17,404 bases of DNA, from NCBI GenBank assembly GCA_937872165.1, contig CALMOR010000081.1, positions 2,482 to 19,885 of the forward strand. The letters run 5' to 3'. The position numbers were made by a program, and so were the translations under genes. Source of the DNA: an uncultured Burkholderiales bacterium (GTDB taxonomy: Bacteria; Pseudomonadota; Gammaproteobacteria; Burkholderiales; Burkholderiaceae_D). Numbering within the stretch: position 1 is the stretch's first letter; each line of letters opens with the position of its first letter. Shown one piece after another: positions 1 through 6,407 of the stretch. Below the pieces are notes generated by a model. It ran no database searches, was not told the origin of the DNA, and saw only the letters and a program-made list of their open reading frames with translations.

Positions 1-1
1 G

Positions 2-22
2 CCGTATCGCAACTATCAATGA
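2..22 (+). CDS. lptD: probable extreme C-terminus of LptD (partial, window edge)
   Basis: Frame 2 reads six codons (PYRNYQ) and then TGA at 20-22, ending 44 nt before surA. In proteobacteria lptD, the outer-membrane LPS assembly barrel, normally lies directly upstream of surA-pdxA-rsmA, and barrels usually end in an aromatic-rich strand, which fits this tail. Six residues cannot prove identity, so the call rests on gene order. Sequence beyond the left edge would settle it. Confidence 0.3.
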   Translation, partial: PYRNYQ

Positions 23-66
23 TCGCGGGTCCTCGCCGGATCCGCTCGACCTCTCTGGATGTGCGC

Positions 67-1551
67 ATGAATCGTCGGATCCTCCAGCTCTCCCGGATCG
101 CCTTCCCGTTGATCGTCGCGGGCAGCGCCGCGCTCGCCGTCGCCCCGGTCGCGGCCCAGGGACTCGACAGCGGTCCGGGCCGCCTGCCCGGCTCGCCGCA
201 GAGGCAGGGGCCGCGTCTCGCGCCTCCGAAGCCGCAGGCTCCGGCACCGGCCGCCGCCGTGCCGGCCGCGCCGACGCCCATCGCGCCGGTACCCGAGACG
301 CAGCAGACGCTCGACCAGATCGCCGCGGTCGTCAACAACGAGGTCATCACGCGGCTCGAACTGAAGGACCGCATCGACACGACGCTGAAGGTCATGAACC
401 GGCAGGGCACGCAGTTGCCGCCGACCAGCGTGATCGAACGGCAGGTGCTCGAACGCATGATCGTCGAGAAGGCCGAGATCCAGTTCGCGGTCGAGAACGG
501 CGTGCGGGTCGACGACCTGCAGGTCGACCGAGCGGTGCAGCGGGTCGCCGAGTCGAACGGGATGACGCTGCAGGTCTTCCGCGATCGCCTCGAGTCCGAG
601 GGCACGCCGTTCGCCGCGTTCCGCGACGACCTGCGCAAGCAGATCCTGATCGAGCGGGCGCGAGGCCACGAGGTCGACGACAAGATCCAGGTCGGCGAAG
701 GCGAGGTCGATGCCTTCATCGCCGAGCAGAACGGTGTGTCGCCCGACGCCGCGCCCGAGGTCGACGTCGCGCAGATCCTCTTGCGCGTCCCCGAGAACGC
801 GTCGCCGGAGGATGTCGACAGGCAGCACGCCAAGGCGGACGAGATCTACCAGCAGGCCAACGGCGGCGCGGACTTCGGCCGCCTCGCCGCGACCTACTCG
901 AACGCGCCCGAGGCCTTGCAGGGCGGTGACCTCGGCTTCCGCTCGCAGGAGCGCCTGCCGCAGCTCTTCGTCGATGCCATCACGCCGCTCGGCATCGGGC
1001 AGGTCGCCGCGCCGGTCAAGAGCGCGAACGGCTTCCACATCCTGAAGCTCGTCGCACGCCGCAGCCCGACCGTCGGCCGAAGCAGCGGGCCCGCACCCGC
1101 AGCGGTGCAGCAGACGCACGCGCGACACATCCTCATCAAGGTCAACGAGGTGGTCTCGGCCGATCAGGCCAAGGCACGGCTCGAGGATATCCGTCAGCGC
1201 CTGACGAACAAGACCGCGAACTTCGAGGACATGGCGCGCGCGTATTCGAACGACGCGTCGGCGAGCCGCGGCGGCGACCTCGGCACGCTGTACGCGGGCG
1301 ACACCGTGCCCGAGTTCGAGAAGGCGATGAACGCGCTGCAGCCGGGCGAGATCAGCGGACCGGTGCAGAGCCCGTTCGGCTATCACCTGATCGAGGTCGT
1401 CGAGCGGAAGACGCAGGACGTCGCGCAGGACCGCGTGCGGCTGCTCGCCCGGCAGGCCATCCGCGAACGCAAGCTCGACGAGGCCAGCGACACCTGGGCC
1501 CGCGAGCTGCGCGACCGCGCCTATGTCGAGATGCGCCTCGACGACAAGTAG
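67..1551 (+). CDS. surA: SurA periplasmic chaperone / peptidyl-prolyl isomerase
   Basis: A 494-residue periplasmic chaperone that escorts unfolded outer-membrane proteins to the BAM complex. Residues 1-30 form a Sec signal peptide (basic MNRR start, hydrophobic core, cleavage likely after VAA-30). A Pro/Ala-rich linker follows to about residue 80, then the SurA N-terminal chaperone domain (about 81-205). Two parvulin-type PPIase domains lie at about 230-330 and 350-448, each with the DFxxLA/NFEDMA, GGDLG and GFHI/GYHLIE blocks, and a C-terminal helix follows. The start at 67 is chosen because it puts the signal peptide at the N-terminus; an in-frame ATG at 19 would add 16 non-signal residues. 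The E. coli protein is about 430 residues; the linker explains much of the excess. It is first in a surA-pdxA-rsmA run, 24 nt before pdxA. Both parvulin domains look intact. Confidence 0.95.
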   Translation: MNRRILQLSRIAFPLIVAGSAALAVAPVAAQGLDSGPGRLPGSPQRQGPRLAPPKPQAPAPAAAVPAAPTPIAPVPETQQTLDQIAAVVNNEVITRLELKDRIDTTLKVMNRQGTQLPPTSVIERQVLERMIVEKAEIQFAVENGVRVDDLQVDRAVQRVAESNGMTLQVFRDRLESEGTPFAAFRDDLRKQILIERARGHEVDDKIQVGEGEVDAFIAEQNGVSPDAAPEVDVAQILLRVPENASPEDVDRQHAKADEIYQQANGGADFGRLAATYSNAPEALQGGDLGFRSQERLPQLFVDAITPLGIGQVAAPVKSANGFHILKLVARRSPTVGRSSGPAPAAVQQTHARHILIKVNEVVSADQAKARLEDIRQRLTNKTANFEDMARAYSNDASASRGGDLGTLYAGDTVPEFEKAMNALQPGEISGPVQSPFGYHLIEVVERKTQDVAQDRVRLLARQAIRERKLDEASDTWARELRDRAYVEMRLDDK

Positions 1552-1575
1552 GCACGCCTCGCGACGGCGGCCTCG

Positions 1576-2604
1576 ATGCGCGACCTGCCGCTGATCGCGA
1601 TCACCGTCGGCGAGCCCGCCGGCATCGGACCCGAGATCGCGCTCGAAGGGGCGCGGGTCGCGCGGCTCGCCGGGGCGATCAGGCCGGTGTTGATCGGCGA
1701 CGGCAGGCTGCTCGCCGCACGTGCCCGCGCGGCCGACATCGCGTTGCCGCTGGTCGCGTACGACGCCGGTGCGGTACCTGCCCGCGGCGCCGTCGAGGTC
1801 GTCGACATCGGGCTCGCGGCCCCGTGCGTGCCGGGTCGCCTCGATGCGTCCAACGGACGTCATGTCGTCGCGCTGATCGACCGCGCCATCGACGGCGCGA
1901 CGAGCGGCGAGTTCGACGGGCTCGTCACGGCACCGGTGCAGAAGAGCACGATCAACGATGCCGGCATCGCGTTCACCGGCCACACCGAATACCTCGCGGC
2001 GCGGACCGGCACGGAGCGCGTCGTGATGATGCTGGCCGGGCCCGTCCGAGGCGGCGCGTCGATGCTCAGGGTCGCGCTCGTCACGACCCATCTCGCGTTG
2101 AAGGAGGTGGCGCGCGCGATCACGCTCGAAGCGGTGCTCGCGACCCTGCGCATCGTCGACCACGACCTGCGCGCCCGCTTCGGCATCGCGACTCCGCGCG
2201 TCCTCGTGACCGGCCTCAATCCGCACGCGGGCGAGGGCGGCTACCTCGGTCGCGAGGAGATCGAGTCGATCGGACCCGCGATCGATGCGGCGCGCGCCGA
2301 AGGCATCGACGCACGCGGGCCGCTGCCGGCCGACACGCTGTTCCAGCCGCGCTACCTCGACGACTGCGATGCGGTCGTCGCGATGTATCACGACCAGGGC
2401 CTGCCGGTCCTGAAGTTCGCGACCTTCGGCCATGGCGTCAACGTGACGCTCGGCCTGCCCGTCGTGCGCACGTCGGTCGATCACGGCACGGCCCTCGACC
2501 TGGCGGAGCGACCCGACCGCATGCGCCGCATCGACATGGGCAGCATGCACACCGCGATCGACGTCGCGGCCGCGATGGCTCGCGGGTCGCGGGCGCCCCG
2601 ATGA
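1576..2604 (+). CDS. pdxA: 4-hydroxythreonine-4-phosphate dehydrogenase PdxA
   Basis: A cytosolic NAD(P)-dependent enzyme of the DXP-dependent pyridoxal 5'-phosphate pathway. It oxidises 4-phosphohydroxy-L-threonine to a product that decarboxylates and is condensed by PdxJ. The 342-residue length is normal. Visible marks are the N-terminal GEPAGIGPE block (residues 12-20), the substrate-loop FTGHTEYLA (133-141), and three metal-ligand histidines in TTHLALKEV (H172), NPHAGEGG (H217) and YHDQGLP (H272), with spacing matching E. coli H166/H211/H266. After the GTALDLA segment (305-311) the usual short glycine-rich AGTGxAD-like stretch is replaced by a charged ERPDRMRRID run, a local oddity. It starts 24 nt after surA without a strong Shine-Dalgarno site and its TGA overlaps the rsmA ATG (ATGA), suggesting translational coupling. 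Confidence 0.95.
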   Translation: MRDLPLIAITVGEPAGIGPEIALEGARVARLAGAIRPVLIGDGRLLAARARAADIALPLVAYDAGAVPARGAVEVVDIGLAAPCVPGRLDASNGRHVVALIDRAIDGATSGEFDGLVTAPVQKSTINDAGIAFTGHTEYLAARTGTERVVMMLAGPVRGGASMLRVALVTTHLALKEVARAITLEAVLATLRIVDHDLRARFGIATPRVLVTGLNPHAGEGGYLGREEIESIGPAIDAARAEGIDARGPLPADTLFQPRYLDDCDAVVAMYHDQGLPVLKFATFGHGVNVTLGLPVVRTSVDHGTALDLAERPDRMRRIDMGSMHTAIDVAAAMARGSRAPR

Positions 2605-3383
2605 CCGCGCACGTCGCGCGGAAGCGCTTCGGCCAGAACTTCCTCGTCGATCGCGCGGTCGTCGACGCGATCGTGCGGGCCGTCGCGCCCGCGGCCGCCG
2701 ACCTGCTGGTCGAGATCGGCCCGGGTCTCGCGGCCCTCACCGAGCCGTTGATCGCGGCCCGTCGGGGCGAGTTCCTGCGTCCGTTGCACGCGGTCGAGCT
2801 CGATCGCGATCTCGCGGCGCGGCTGCGTCGACGCTTCGATGCGGAGGCGCTGGTGGTCCACGAGGCCGACGCGCTGGCCTTCGACTTCGCGTCGCTTGCG
2901 GTCGAGGGCGCGCCGCTGCGCGTCGTGGGCAACCTGCCGTACAACATCTCGACCCCTCTGCTGTTCCATCTGCTCGCGATCGCCGACCGCGTGCGCGACC
3001 AGCACTTCATGCTGCAGAAGGAAGTCGTCGCCCGGATGGTGGCCTCGGCCGGCACGTCCGACTTCGGCCGGCTGTCGGTGATGCTGCAGGTCCGCTACGA
3101 GATGGAGGCGCTGTTCGACGTGCCGCCTGCGGCCTTCGATCCGCCGCCGAAGGTCACGTCGGCGCTGGTGCGGATGATCCCGCTGCCCGCGTCGCGCATC
3201 GACGTGCGCGACCCGGCGCGCTTCGCGAAGCTCGTCGCGCTCGGCTTCTCGCAGCGAAGGAAGATGCTGCGCAACACGCTCGACGGTCATGCCGAGGCGA
3301 TGGAGGCGGTGGGCATGCCGCCGACGGCGCGGGCCGAGGACATCCCGACCCAGACCTGGGTGGCGTTCGCCAACCACCGCTGA
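2601..3383 (+). CDS. rsmA: 16S rRNA (adenine1518-N6/adenine1519-N6)-dimethyltransferase RsmA (KsgA)
   Basis: An SAM-dependent methyltransferase that dimethylates two adjacent adenosines in the 3'-terminal hairpin of 16S rRNA, a late 30S maturation step whose loss gives kasugamycin resistance. The 260 residues show the family N-terminus RKRFGQNFL (7-15), motif I EIGPGLAALTEPL (38-50), the acidic SAM-ribose contact in VELD (E66), EADAL (88-92), the catalytic NLPYNIS motif (111-117), and the C-terminal FDPPPKVTSALV and QRRKMLRNTL blocks. The start at 2601 overlaps the pdxA stop by 4 nt and begins directly before the conserved N-terminus; the reading frame is open much further upstream, but only as an out-of-frame shadow of pdxA. 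It is the last gene of the surA block. Confidence 0.96.
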   Translation: MTAHVARKRFGQNFLVDRAVVDAIVRAVAPAAADLLVEIGPGLAALTEPLIAARRGEFLRPLHAVELDRDLAARLRRRFDAEALVVHEADALAFDFASLAVEGAPLRVVGNLPYNISTPLLFHLLAIADRVRDQHFMLQKEVVARMVASAGTSDFGRLSVMLQVRYEMEALFDVPPAAFDPPPKVTSALVRMIPLPASRIDVRDPARFAKLVALGFSQRRKMLRNTLDGHAEAMEAVGMPPTARAEDIPTQTWVAFANHR

Positions 3384-3445
3384 CCGAGCCTTTCCTTTCC
3401 GCTTCGGCTACCGTCTAATCCACGGCTCGTGCGGCGGCGTCTACA

Positions 3446-3450
3446 GGGAG
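3446..3450 (+). promoter_or_regulatory. ribosome binding site of the small lipoprotein gene
   Basis: GGGAG lies 6 nt before the ATG at 3457. It fixes this start over in-frame codons further upstream, which would read through the rsmA end and put the signal peptide internally. Confidence 0.6.
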
Positions 3451-3456
3451 AAGGCG

Positions 3457-3984
3457 ATGCGACAGACGACTTCGAAGCGATCGTTCGCGATCTCGCGCTC
3501 CTCGTCATTCGTCTCGTCATGCATCGCCGCGACGGCAGTGCTGGCCGGTTGCGCCGTCCAGCTCGCGCCGCTCTACGACAAGGCGCTGGTCGACGGCCTC
3601 ACGTCGAGCAACGCGGAGACGCTCGAGCTGATCGCTTCCGCGTCGGGCGGCACCAGCAAGGACACGTTCGCGAGCCGCGAGCCGCGCTACAGCCGCATCA
3701 TCGGGCGCTACGACGCGTTGACGCTGCAGGCCGCGGCCCGTCCCGCGCCGTCCAACAACGTCGGCGAGTCGGTCCGCAGGATCGTCGCGGCGCGAAGGAC
3801 CGGCGGCGATGCGCCCGCGGTGCCGAGCACCACGGCCATCGACCGGATCGCGAAGACCGTATCGCAGATGCGCGATACCGACCGCAAGCAGGGCCTCACG
3901 CCGCTCGAGGTCACCGCTCTGCGCGACCAGGCGCTGATCTTCATGGACCAGGCGCTGACCTACGAAGCGGCACTGGAACGCTGA
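3457..3984 (+). CDS. predicted small lipoprotein of unknown function
   Basis: A 175-residue protein I do not recognise. It opens with a basic n-region (R2, K7, R8, R14), a hydrophobic stretch (about 18-30) and a lipobox LAGC with the lipidated cysteine at residue 32, so it should be an outer- or inner-membrane lipoprotein; the residue after the cysteine is Ala, not Asp, which favours outer-membrane sorting. The mature part is polar and largely helical in appearance, with no enzyme motif visible and no cysteine other than the lipidated one. The start is supported by a GGGAG site 6 nt upstream. Codon third positions are overwhelmingly G/C as in neighbouring genes, arguing for a real, native gene. 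A 118-residue unknown follows 19 nt later with its own good ribosome binding site, so the two are probably co-transcribed. Function unknown. Confidence 0.75.
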   Translation: MRQTTSKRSFAISRSSSFVSSCIAATAVLAGCAVQLAPLYDKALVDGLTSSNAETLELIASASGGTSKDTFASREPRYSRIIGRYDALTLQAAARPAPSNNVGESVRRIVAARRTGGDAPAVPSTTAIDRIAKTVSQMRDTDRKQGLTPLEVTALRDQALIFMDQALTYEAALER

Positions 3985-3992
3985 CGCATCCC

Positions 3993-3997
3993 GGGAG
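3993..3997 (+). promoter_or_regulatory. ribosome binding site of the 118-residue gene
   Basis: GGGAG at 6 nt from the ATG at 4004, within the 19-nt gap after the lipoprotein stop codon. The repeated strong site on both small genes supports both being translated. Confidence 0.6.
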
Positions 3998-4003
3998 ATC
4001 CGC

Positions 4004-4360
4004 ATGGCCGCCATCGACGTGGACACGCTGTTGAACGACATCAGGACCGCCGCATCCGGCATCATCGAGCGCGACCTCGCGACCGTGAAGGGATTCTCCG
4101 AACGGCAGGTCAAGGCGATCGCGCAGCAGGCGGCGCTCGTGTCGGGCGGTATCGCGAGCGGTCAGATCACCGAGGACACGCGTGAATTCCTGCTCGACGG
4201 CATCGAGACGATGACGCAGAACTTCCTCGACACGCTGACCGGCCTCTTCGTCGTGACGGTCGAGAAGCTCTGGAACGCGATCGTGTCGGTGGTGTGGAAG
4301 GCGATCAACGGCGCGATCGCCGCGACCGGCATCGCGTTGCCGGTGCCGACCAAGGTCTGA
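4004..4360 (+). CDS. hypothetical protein with amphipathic, hydrophobic C-terminal half
   Basis: A 118-residue protein I do not recognise. Residues 1-60 look like charged or amphipathic helices (for example a DLATVKGFSERQVKAIAQQ stretch at 24-42). Residues about 66-111 become increasingly hydrophobic (LTGLFVVTVEKLWNAIVSVV), enough for membrane association or a helical bundle. There is no signal peptide, no cysteine and no catalytic motif. GGGAG sits 6 nt before the ATG and codon third positions are nearly all G/C, so it is very likely translated. It lies 19 nt after the predicted lipoprotein gene and probably shares its transcript. Its end faces the FAH-family gene with only 12 nt between stop codons. 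A physical partnership with the lipoprotein is possible but is inference from adjacency only. Confidence 0.7.
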   Translation: MAAIDVDTLLNDIRTAASGIIERDLATVKGFSERQVKAIAQQAALVSGGIASGQITEDTREFLLDGIETMTQNFLDTLTGLFVVTVEKLWNAIVSVVWKAINGAIAATGIALPVPTKV

Positions 4361-4379
4361 GCGCGGCTGCGGTCAGACC
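4354..4379. terminator. possible bidirectional hairpin spanning two convergent stop codons
   Basis: GGTCTGA (4354-4360) and TCAGACC (4373-4379) are perfect inverted repeats of 7 bp around a 12-nt GC-rich loop. The TGA of the + strand gene is in the left arm and that of the - strand gene in the right arm. No T-tract follows on either side, so classical intrinsic termination is uncertain. Part of the symmetry comes from both genes ending in a GTC-TGA codon pair. Confidence 0.35.
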
Positions 4380-5185
4380 ACGCGCACCGAGATCTCCGGC
4401 AGTCCGTCGATGTGCCCTAGCATGACGTCGCCCGGCACCACCGGCCCGACGTTCTCGGGCGTCCCCGAGTAGACGATGTCGCCGGGCCGCAGCTCGAAGG
4501 CCTGCGACAGGTTCGCGATCTGCTCGGCGACGCTCCAGATCATCTGCGACAGGTCGGCGCTCTGCTTCACGACGTCGTTGACCTTCAGAACGATCGCGCC
4601 CTTCGTGAAGTGCCCCACCCGCGCGACCGGATGGATCGGCCCGATCGGCGCCGCATGGTCGAAGCTCTTGCCGATCTCCCACGGCTTCTTCTGCTCGCCC
4701 ATCGCGCGCTGCAGGTCGCGCCGCGTCATGTCGAGACCGATCGCATAGCCGTAGACGAGGTCGAGCGCCTTCGCGGCCGGAACGTCGCGGCCGCCGCCGC
4801 CGAGCGCTGCGACCAGTTCGAGCTCGTAGTGATAGTTCTTCGTCAGCGACGGGTAGGCGTGGTCGATCGTCGCGCCGATCGGCACGGGCTGGACCGCATC
4901 CGACGGTTTCTGGAAGAAGAACGGCGGCTCGCGCGTCGGGTCCGAGCCCATCTCCCGCGAGTGCGCCGCGTAGTTGCGGCCGATGCAGTAGATGCGACGG
5001 ACCGGGAAGACCGCGTCGGAGCCGACGATCGGCACGAAGGGCCGCGGCACGTCGAAGAGCACGTCGCGCTCGCTCGCGCCGCTCGCGGTGCCGCGCGACA
5101 CGCCCGGTGCGGCGCAGGCCGCGAGCGAACCGGCCGCGAACGCGGCGCCGGCCTGCAGGGCGGTCCTTCGATCGATGGGTTTCAT
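4373..5185 (-). CDS. FAH-family hydrolase with twin-arginine / lipoprotein-like leader
   Basis: A 270-residue member of the fumarylacetoacetate hydrolase superfamily, which cleaves or decarboxylates acylpyruvates and related beta-dicarbonyl acids. From about residue 63 the fold signature is complete: IYCIGRNYAAH with the catalytic His75 and Glu78 pair, PPFFFQKP (87-94), metal ligands Glu121 and Glu123 in YELELVAALG and Asp152 in GLDMTRRDLQ, and Lys173 in GKSFD. The Glu123-Asp152 spacing of 29 matches the family. The N-terminus is unusual: IDRRTAL (4-10) resembles a Tat motif, followed by a hydrophobic segment and a lipobox-like LAAC (21-24). This predicts export, perhaps as a lipoprotein, whereas relatives are cytosolic. 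AGGAG lies 5 nt before the ATG. It follows gloA by 34 nt on the same strand. The substrate cannot be told; fumarylpyruvate-type acids are likely candidates. Confidence 0.88.
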   Translation of the reverse strand: MKPIDRRTALQAGAAFAAGSLAACAAPGVSRGTASGASERDVLFDVPRPFVPIVGSDAVFPVRRIYCIGRNYAAHSREMGSDPTREPPFFFQKPSDAVQPVPIGATIDHAYPSLTKNYHYELELVAALGGGGRDVPAAKALDLVYGYAIGLDMTRRDLQRAMGEQKKPWEIGKSFDHAAPIGPIHPVARVGHFTKGAIVLKVNDVVKQSADLSQMIWSVAEQIANLSQAFELRPGDIVYSGTPENVGPVVPGDVMLGHIDGLPEISVRVV

Positions 5186-5219
5186 GCAGTCTCCTCGAGG
5201 GTCGCGACCGTGTGCGCCG

Positions 5220-5600
5220 TCAACGCTCGATCAGTTCGATCTTGTAGCCGTCGGGGTCCTCGACGAAGGCGATCACGGTCGTTCCGCCCTTGACCGGACC
5301 CGCGTCGCGCGTGACCTTGCCGCCGGCCTCGCGGATGCGCTCGCACGCGCCCTTCGCGTCGGGCACCTGGACCGCGATGTGCCCGTAGGCCGTGCCCATC
5401 TCGTAGCGCTCGACCCCGTGGTTGTAGGTCAGCTCGAGCTCGGCCTGCTCCGGATTGGCGGCATAACCGAGGAACGCGAGCGAGTAGTGGTTCGACGGGT
5501 TGTCGCTGCGACGGATCAGCGTCATGCCCATCACCGACGTGTAGAAGTCGATCGAGCGCTGCAGGTCGCCGACGCGCAGCATCGTGTGGAGGAATCGCAT
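5220..5600 (-). CDS. gloA: lactoylglutathione lyase (glyoxalase I)
   Basis: A cytosolic metalloenzyme that isomerises the hemithioacetal of methylglyoxal and glutathione to S-lactoylglutathione, the first step of methylglyoxal detoxification. It is 126 residues, a single VOC-fold unit pair. All four metal ligands fall at the same positions as in E. coli GloA: His5, Glu56, His74 and Glu122. It is of the short, nickel-type class; the longer insertions of zinc-type enzymes are absent. Family blocks RFLHTMLRVGDLQRSIDFY, GTAYGHIAVQV and FVEDPDGYKIELI are present. A purine-rich GGCGAGA precedes the ATG. It is near the end of the long - strand run and is followed 34 nt later by the FAH-family gene. 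Confidence 0.95.
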   Translation of the reverse strand: MRFLHTMLRVGDLQRSIDFYTSVMGMTLIRRSDNPSNHYSLAFLGYAANPEQAELELTYNHGVERYEMGTAYGHIAVQVPDAKGACERIREAGGKVTRDAGPVKGGTTVIAFVEDPDGYKIELIER

Positions 5601-5759
5601 GGAGTCTCGCCGTTGGCCGTGTCGACGCGACGATAGCAGTTCGCATGCGACGGACCGCGCGGACCGGCCGCACGCGGCTGCGACGGCGCGAGCCGCGGCG
5701 GTCGGCTCGTGGCTGTCGACGCACGGGGGCGACCCGCGCCATCGAATCGCACCATCGAC

Positions 5760-6350
5760 TCACAGCGCCTTCCGCACGACCACGCTGCCGTCGTCGTCGG
5801 CATGGTCGATCGCGAAGCCGTTGGACAGGTAGAGCGACAGCGGGCCGAAGTGCTGCGCGGCCGCGGTCGCCGCGTTCGGGCGCGGATAGGCCTCGACGAT
5901 GCGAAGTCCGTGGCGCCGCAGTCCGTCGCAGGCGGCGACCAGCAGCGCGCGCGCGATGCCCTGCCGGCGGAACTGCGGCCGCACGACGAAGCAGGTGATC
6001 GAGCCGACGACCTCGGCGTCCGCGACCGGCTCGTCGTCGAGCGCATGGACCATCTTGCGCGGCGCGGCGTTGCACCAGCCCACGACCTCGTCGCCCGCGT
6101 AGGCGAGATAGCCCTGCATGGTCTCTTCGGCCACGCGAGTGCAGGCCATCGCGCGGTTCTCGCTCGCGGTGCGATCGTTCCACGCGACGCGCGTGTGGTC
6201 CTCGTAGAAGCACTGGCAATAGCACGACGACCAACGCGGGTTGTCCGCGAAGGCGTCGCCGTCGAAGAAGCGGAGATAGTCGGCGAGGCGCCCGGGCGAC
6301 AGCGGATGGACGGTCCACGGCCCTTCGAGCGGATGCCGATCCTCGGGCAT
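5760..6350 (-). CDS. GNAT-family N-acetyltransferase with an N-terminal cysteine cluster
   Basis: A 196-residue acyl-CoA-dependent acetyltransferase of unknown substrate. The acetyl-CoA-binding motif A is clear: SITCFVVRPQFRRQGIARALL (117-137), with the R-x-x-G-x-A loop at R128-G131-A133. It is followed by an AYPRP segment and a C-terminal YLSNGF strand-helix typical of the fold. The N-terminal part carries NPRWSSCYCQCFYE, three cysteines in alternating positions (43, 45, 47), and four further cysteines are scattered through the protein. The start at 6350 is preferred over an in-frame GTG at 6368 because GGAG lies 9 nt before this ATG and nothing comparable precedes the GTG. It lies 57 nt after the YgjP-type peptidase and 159 nt before gloA on the same strand. 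Confidence 0.85.
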   Translation of the reverse strand: MPEDRHPLEGPWTVHPLSPGRLADYLRFFDGDAFADNPRWSSCYCQCFYEDHTRVAWNDRTASENRAMACTRVAEETMQGYLAYAGDEVVGWCNAAPRKMVHALDDEPVADAEVVGSITCFVVRPQFRRQGIARALLVAACDGLRRHGLRIVEAYPRPNAATAAAQHFGPLSLYLSNGFAIDHADDDGSVVVRKAL

Positions 6351-6359
6351 CGCATCACG

Positions 6360-6363
6360 CTCC
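6360..6363 (-). promoter_or_regulatory. ribosome binding site deciding the GNAT start
   Basis: GGAG on the - strand, 9 nt before the ATG at 6350. It lies inside the longer reading frame that begins with GTG at 6368, so it argues for the shorter protein. Confidence 0.5.
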
Positions 6364-6407
6364 GTCACGGTTCGTACGCATGGAGGATGCGCCGCATGGA
6401 GAGGGCT

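Noticed and set aside
16..2550. 844-codon open frame on the - strand opposite surA and pdxA
   Set aside because: It is Arg/Asp/Val-rich without any domain, lies antisense to two clear conserved genes, and is the expected by-product of very high third-position GC.
3414..3419. TCTAAT as a -10 for the lipoprotein gene
   Set aside because: Five of six matches, but the -35 position (3391-3396, TTTCCT) matches only three of six; the gene may simply be read through from rsmA. Too weak to list.
5601..5759. Possible small RNA or hidden gene in the gloA/GNAT gap
   Set aside because: Only short 5-bp inverted repeats and a poor -10-like TATCGT on the - strand are visible; nothing supports an RNA or a coding frame with a start signal.
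6351..6368. GTG start at 6368 for the GNAT gene
   Set aside because: No ribosome binding site in front of it, whereas GGAG lies 9 nt before the ATG at 6350.
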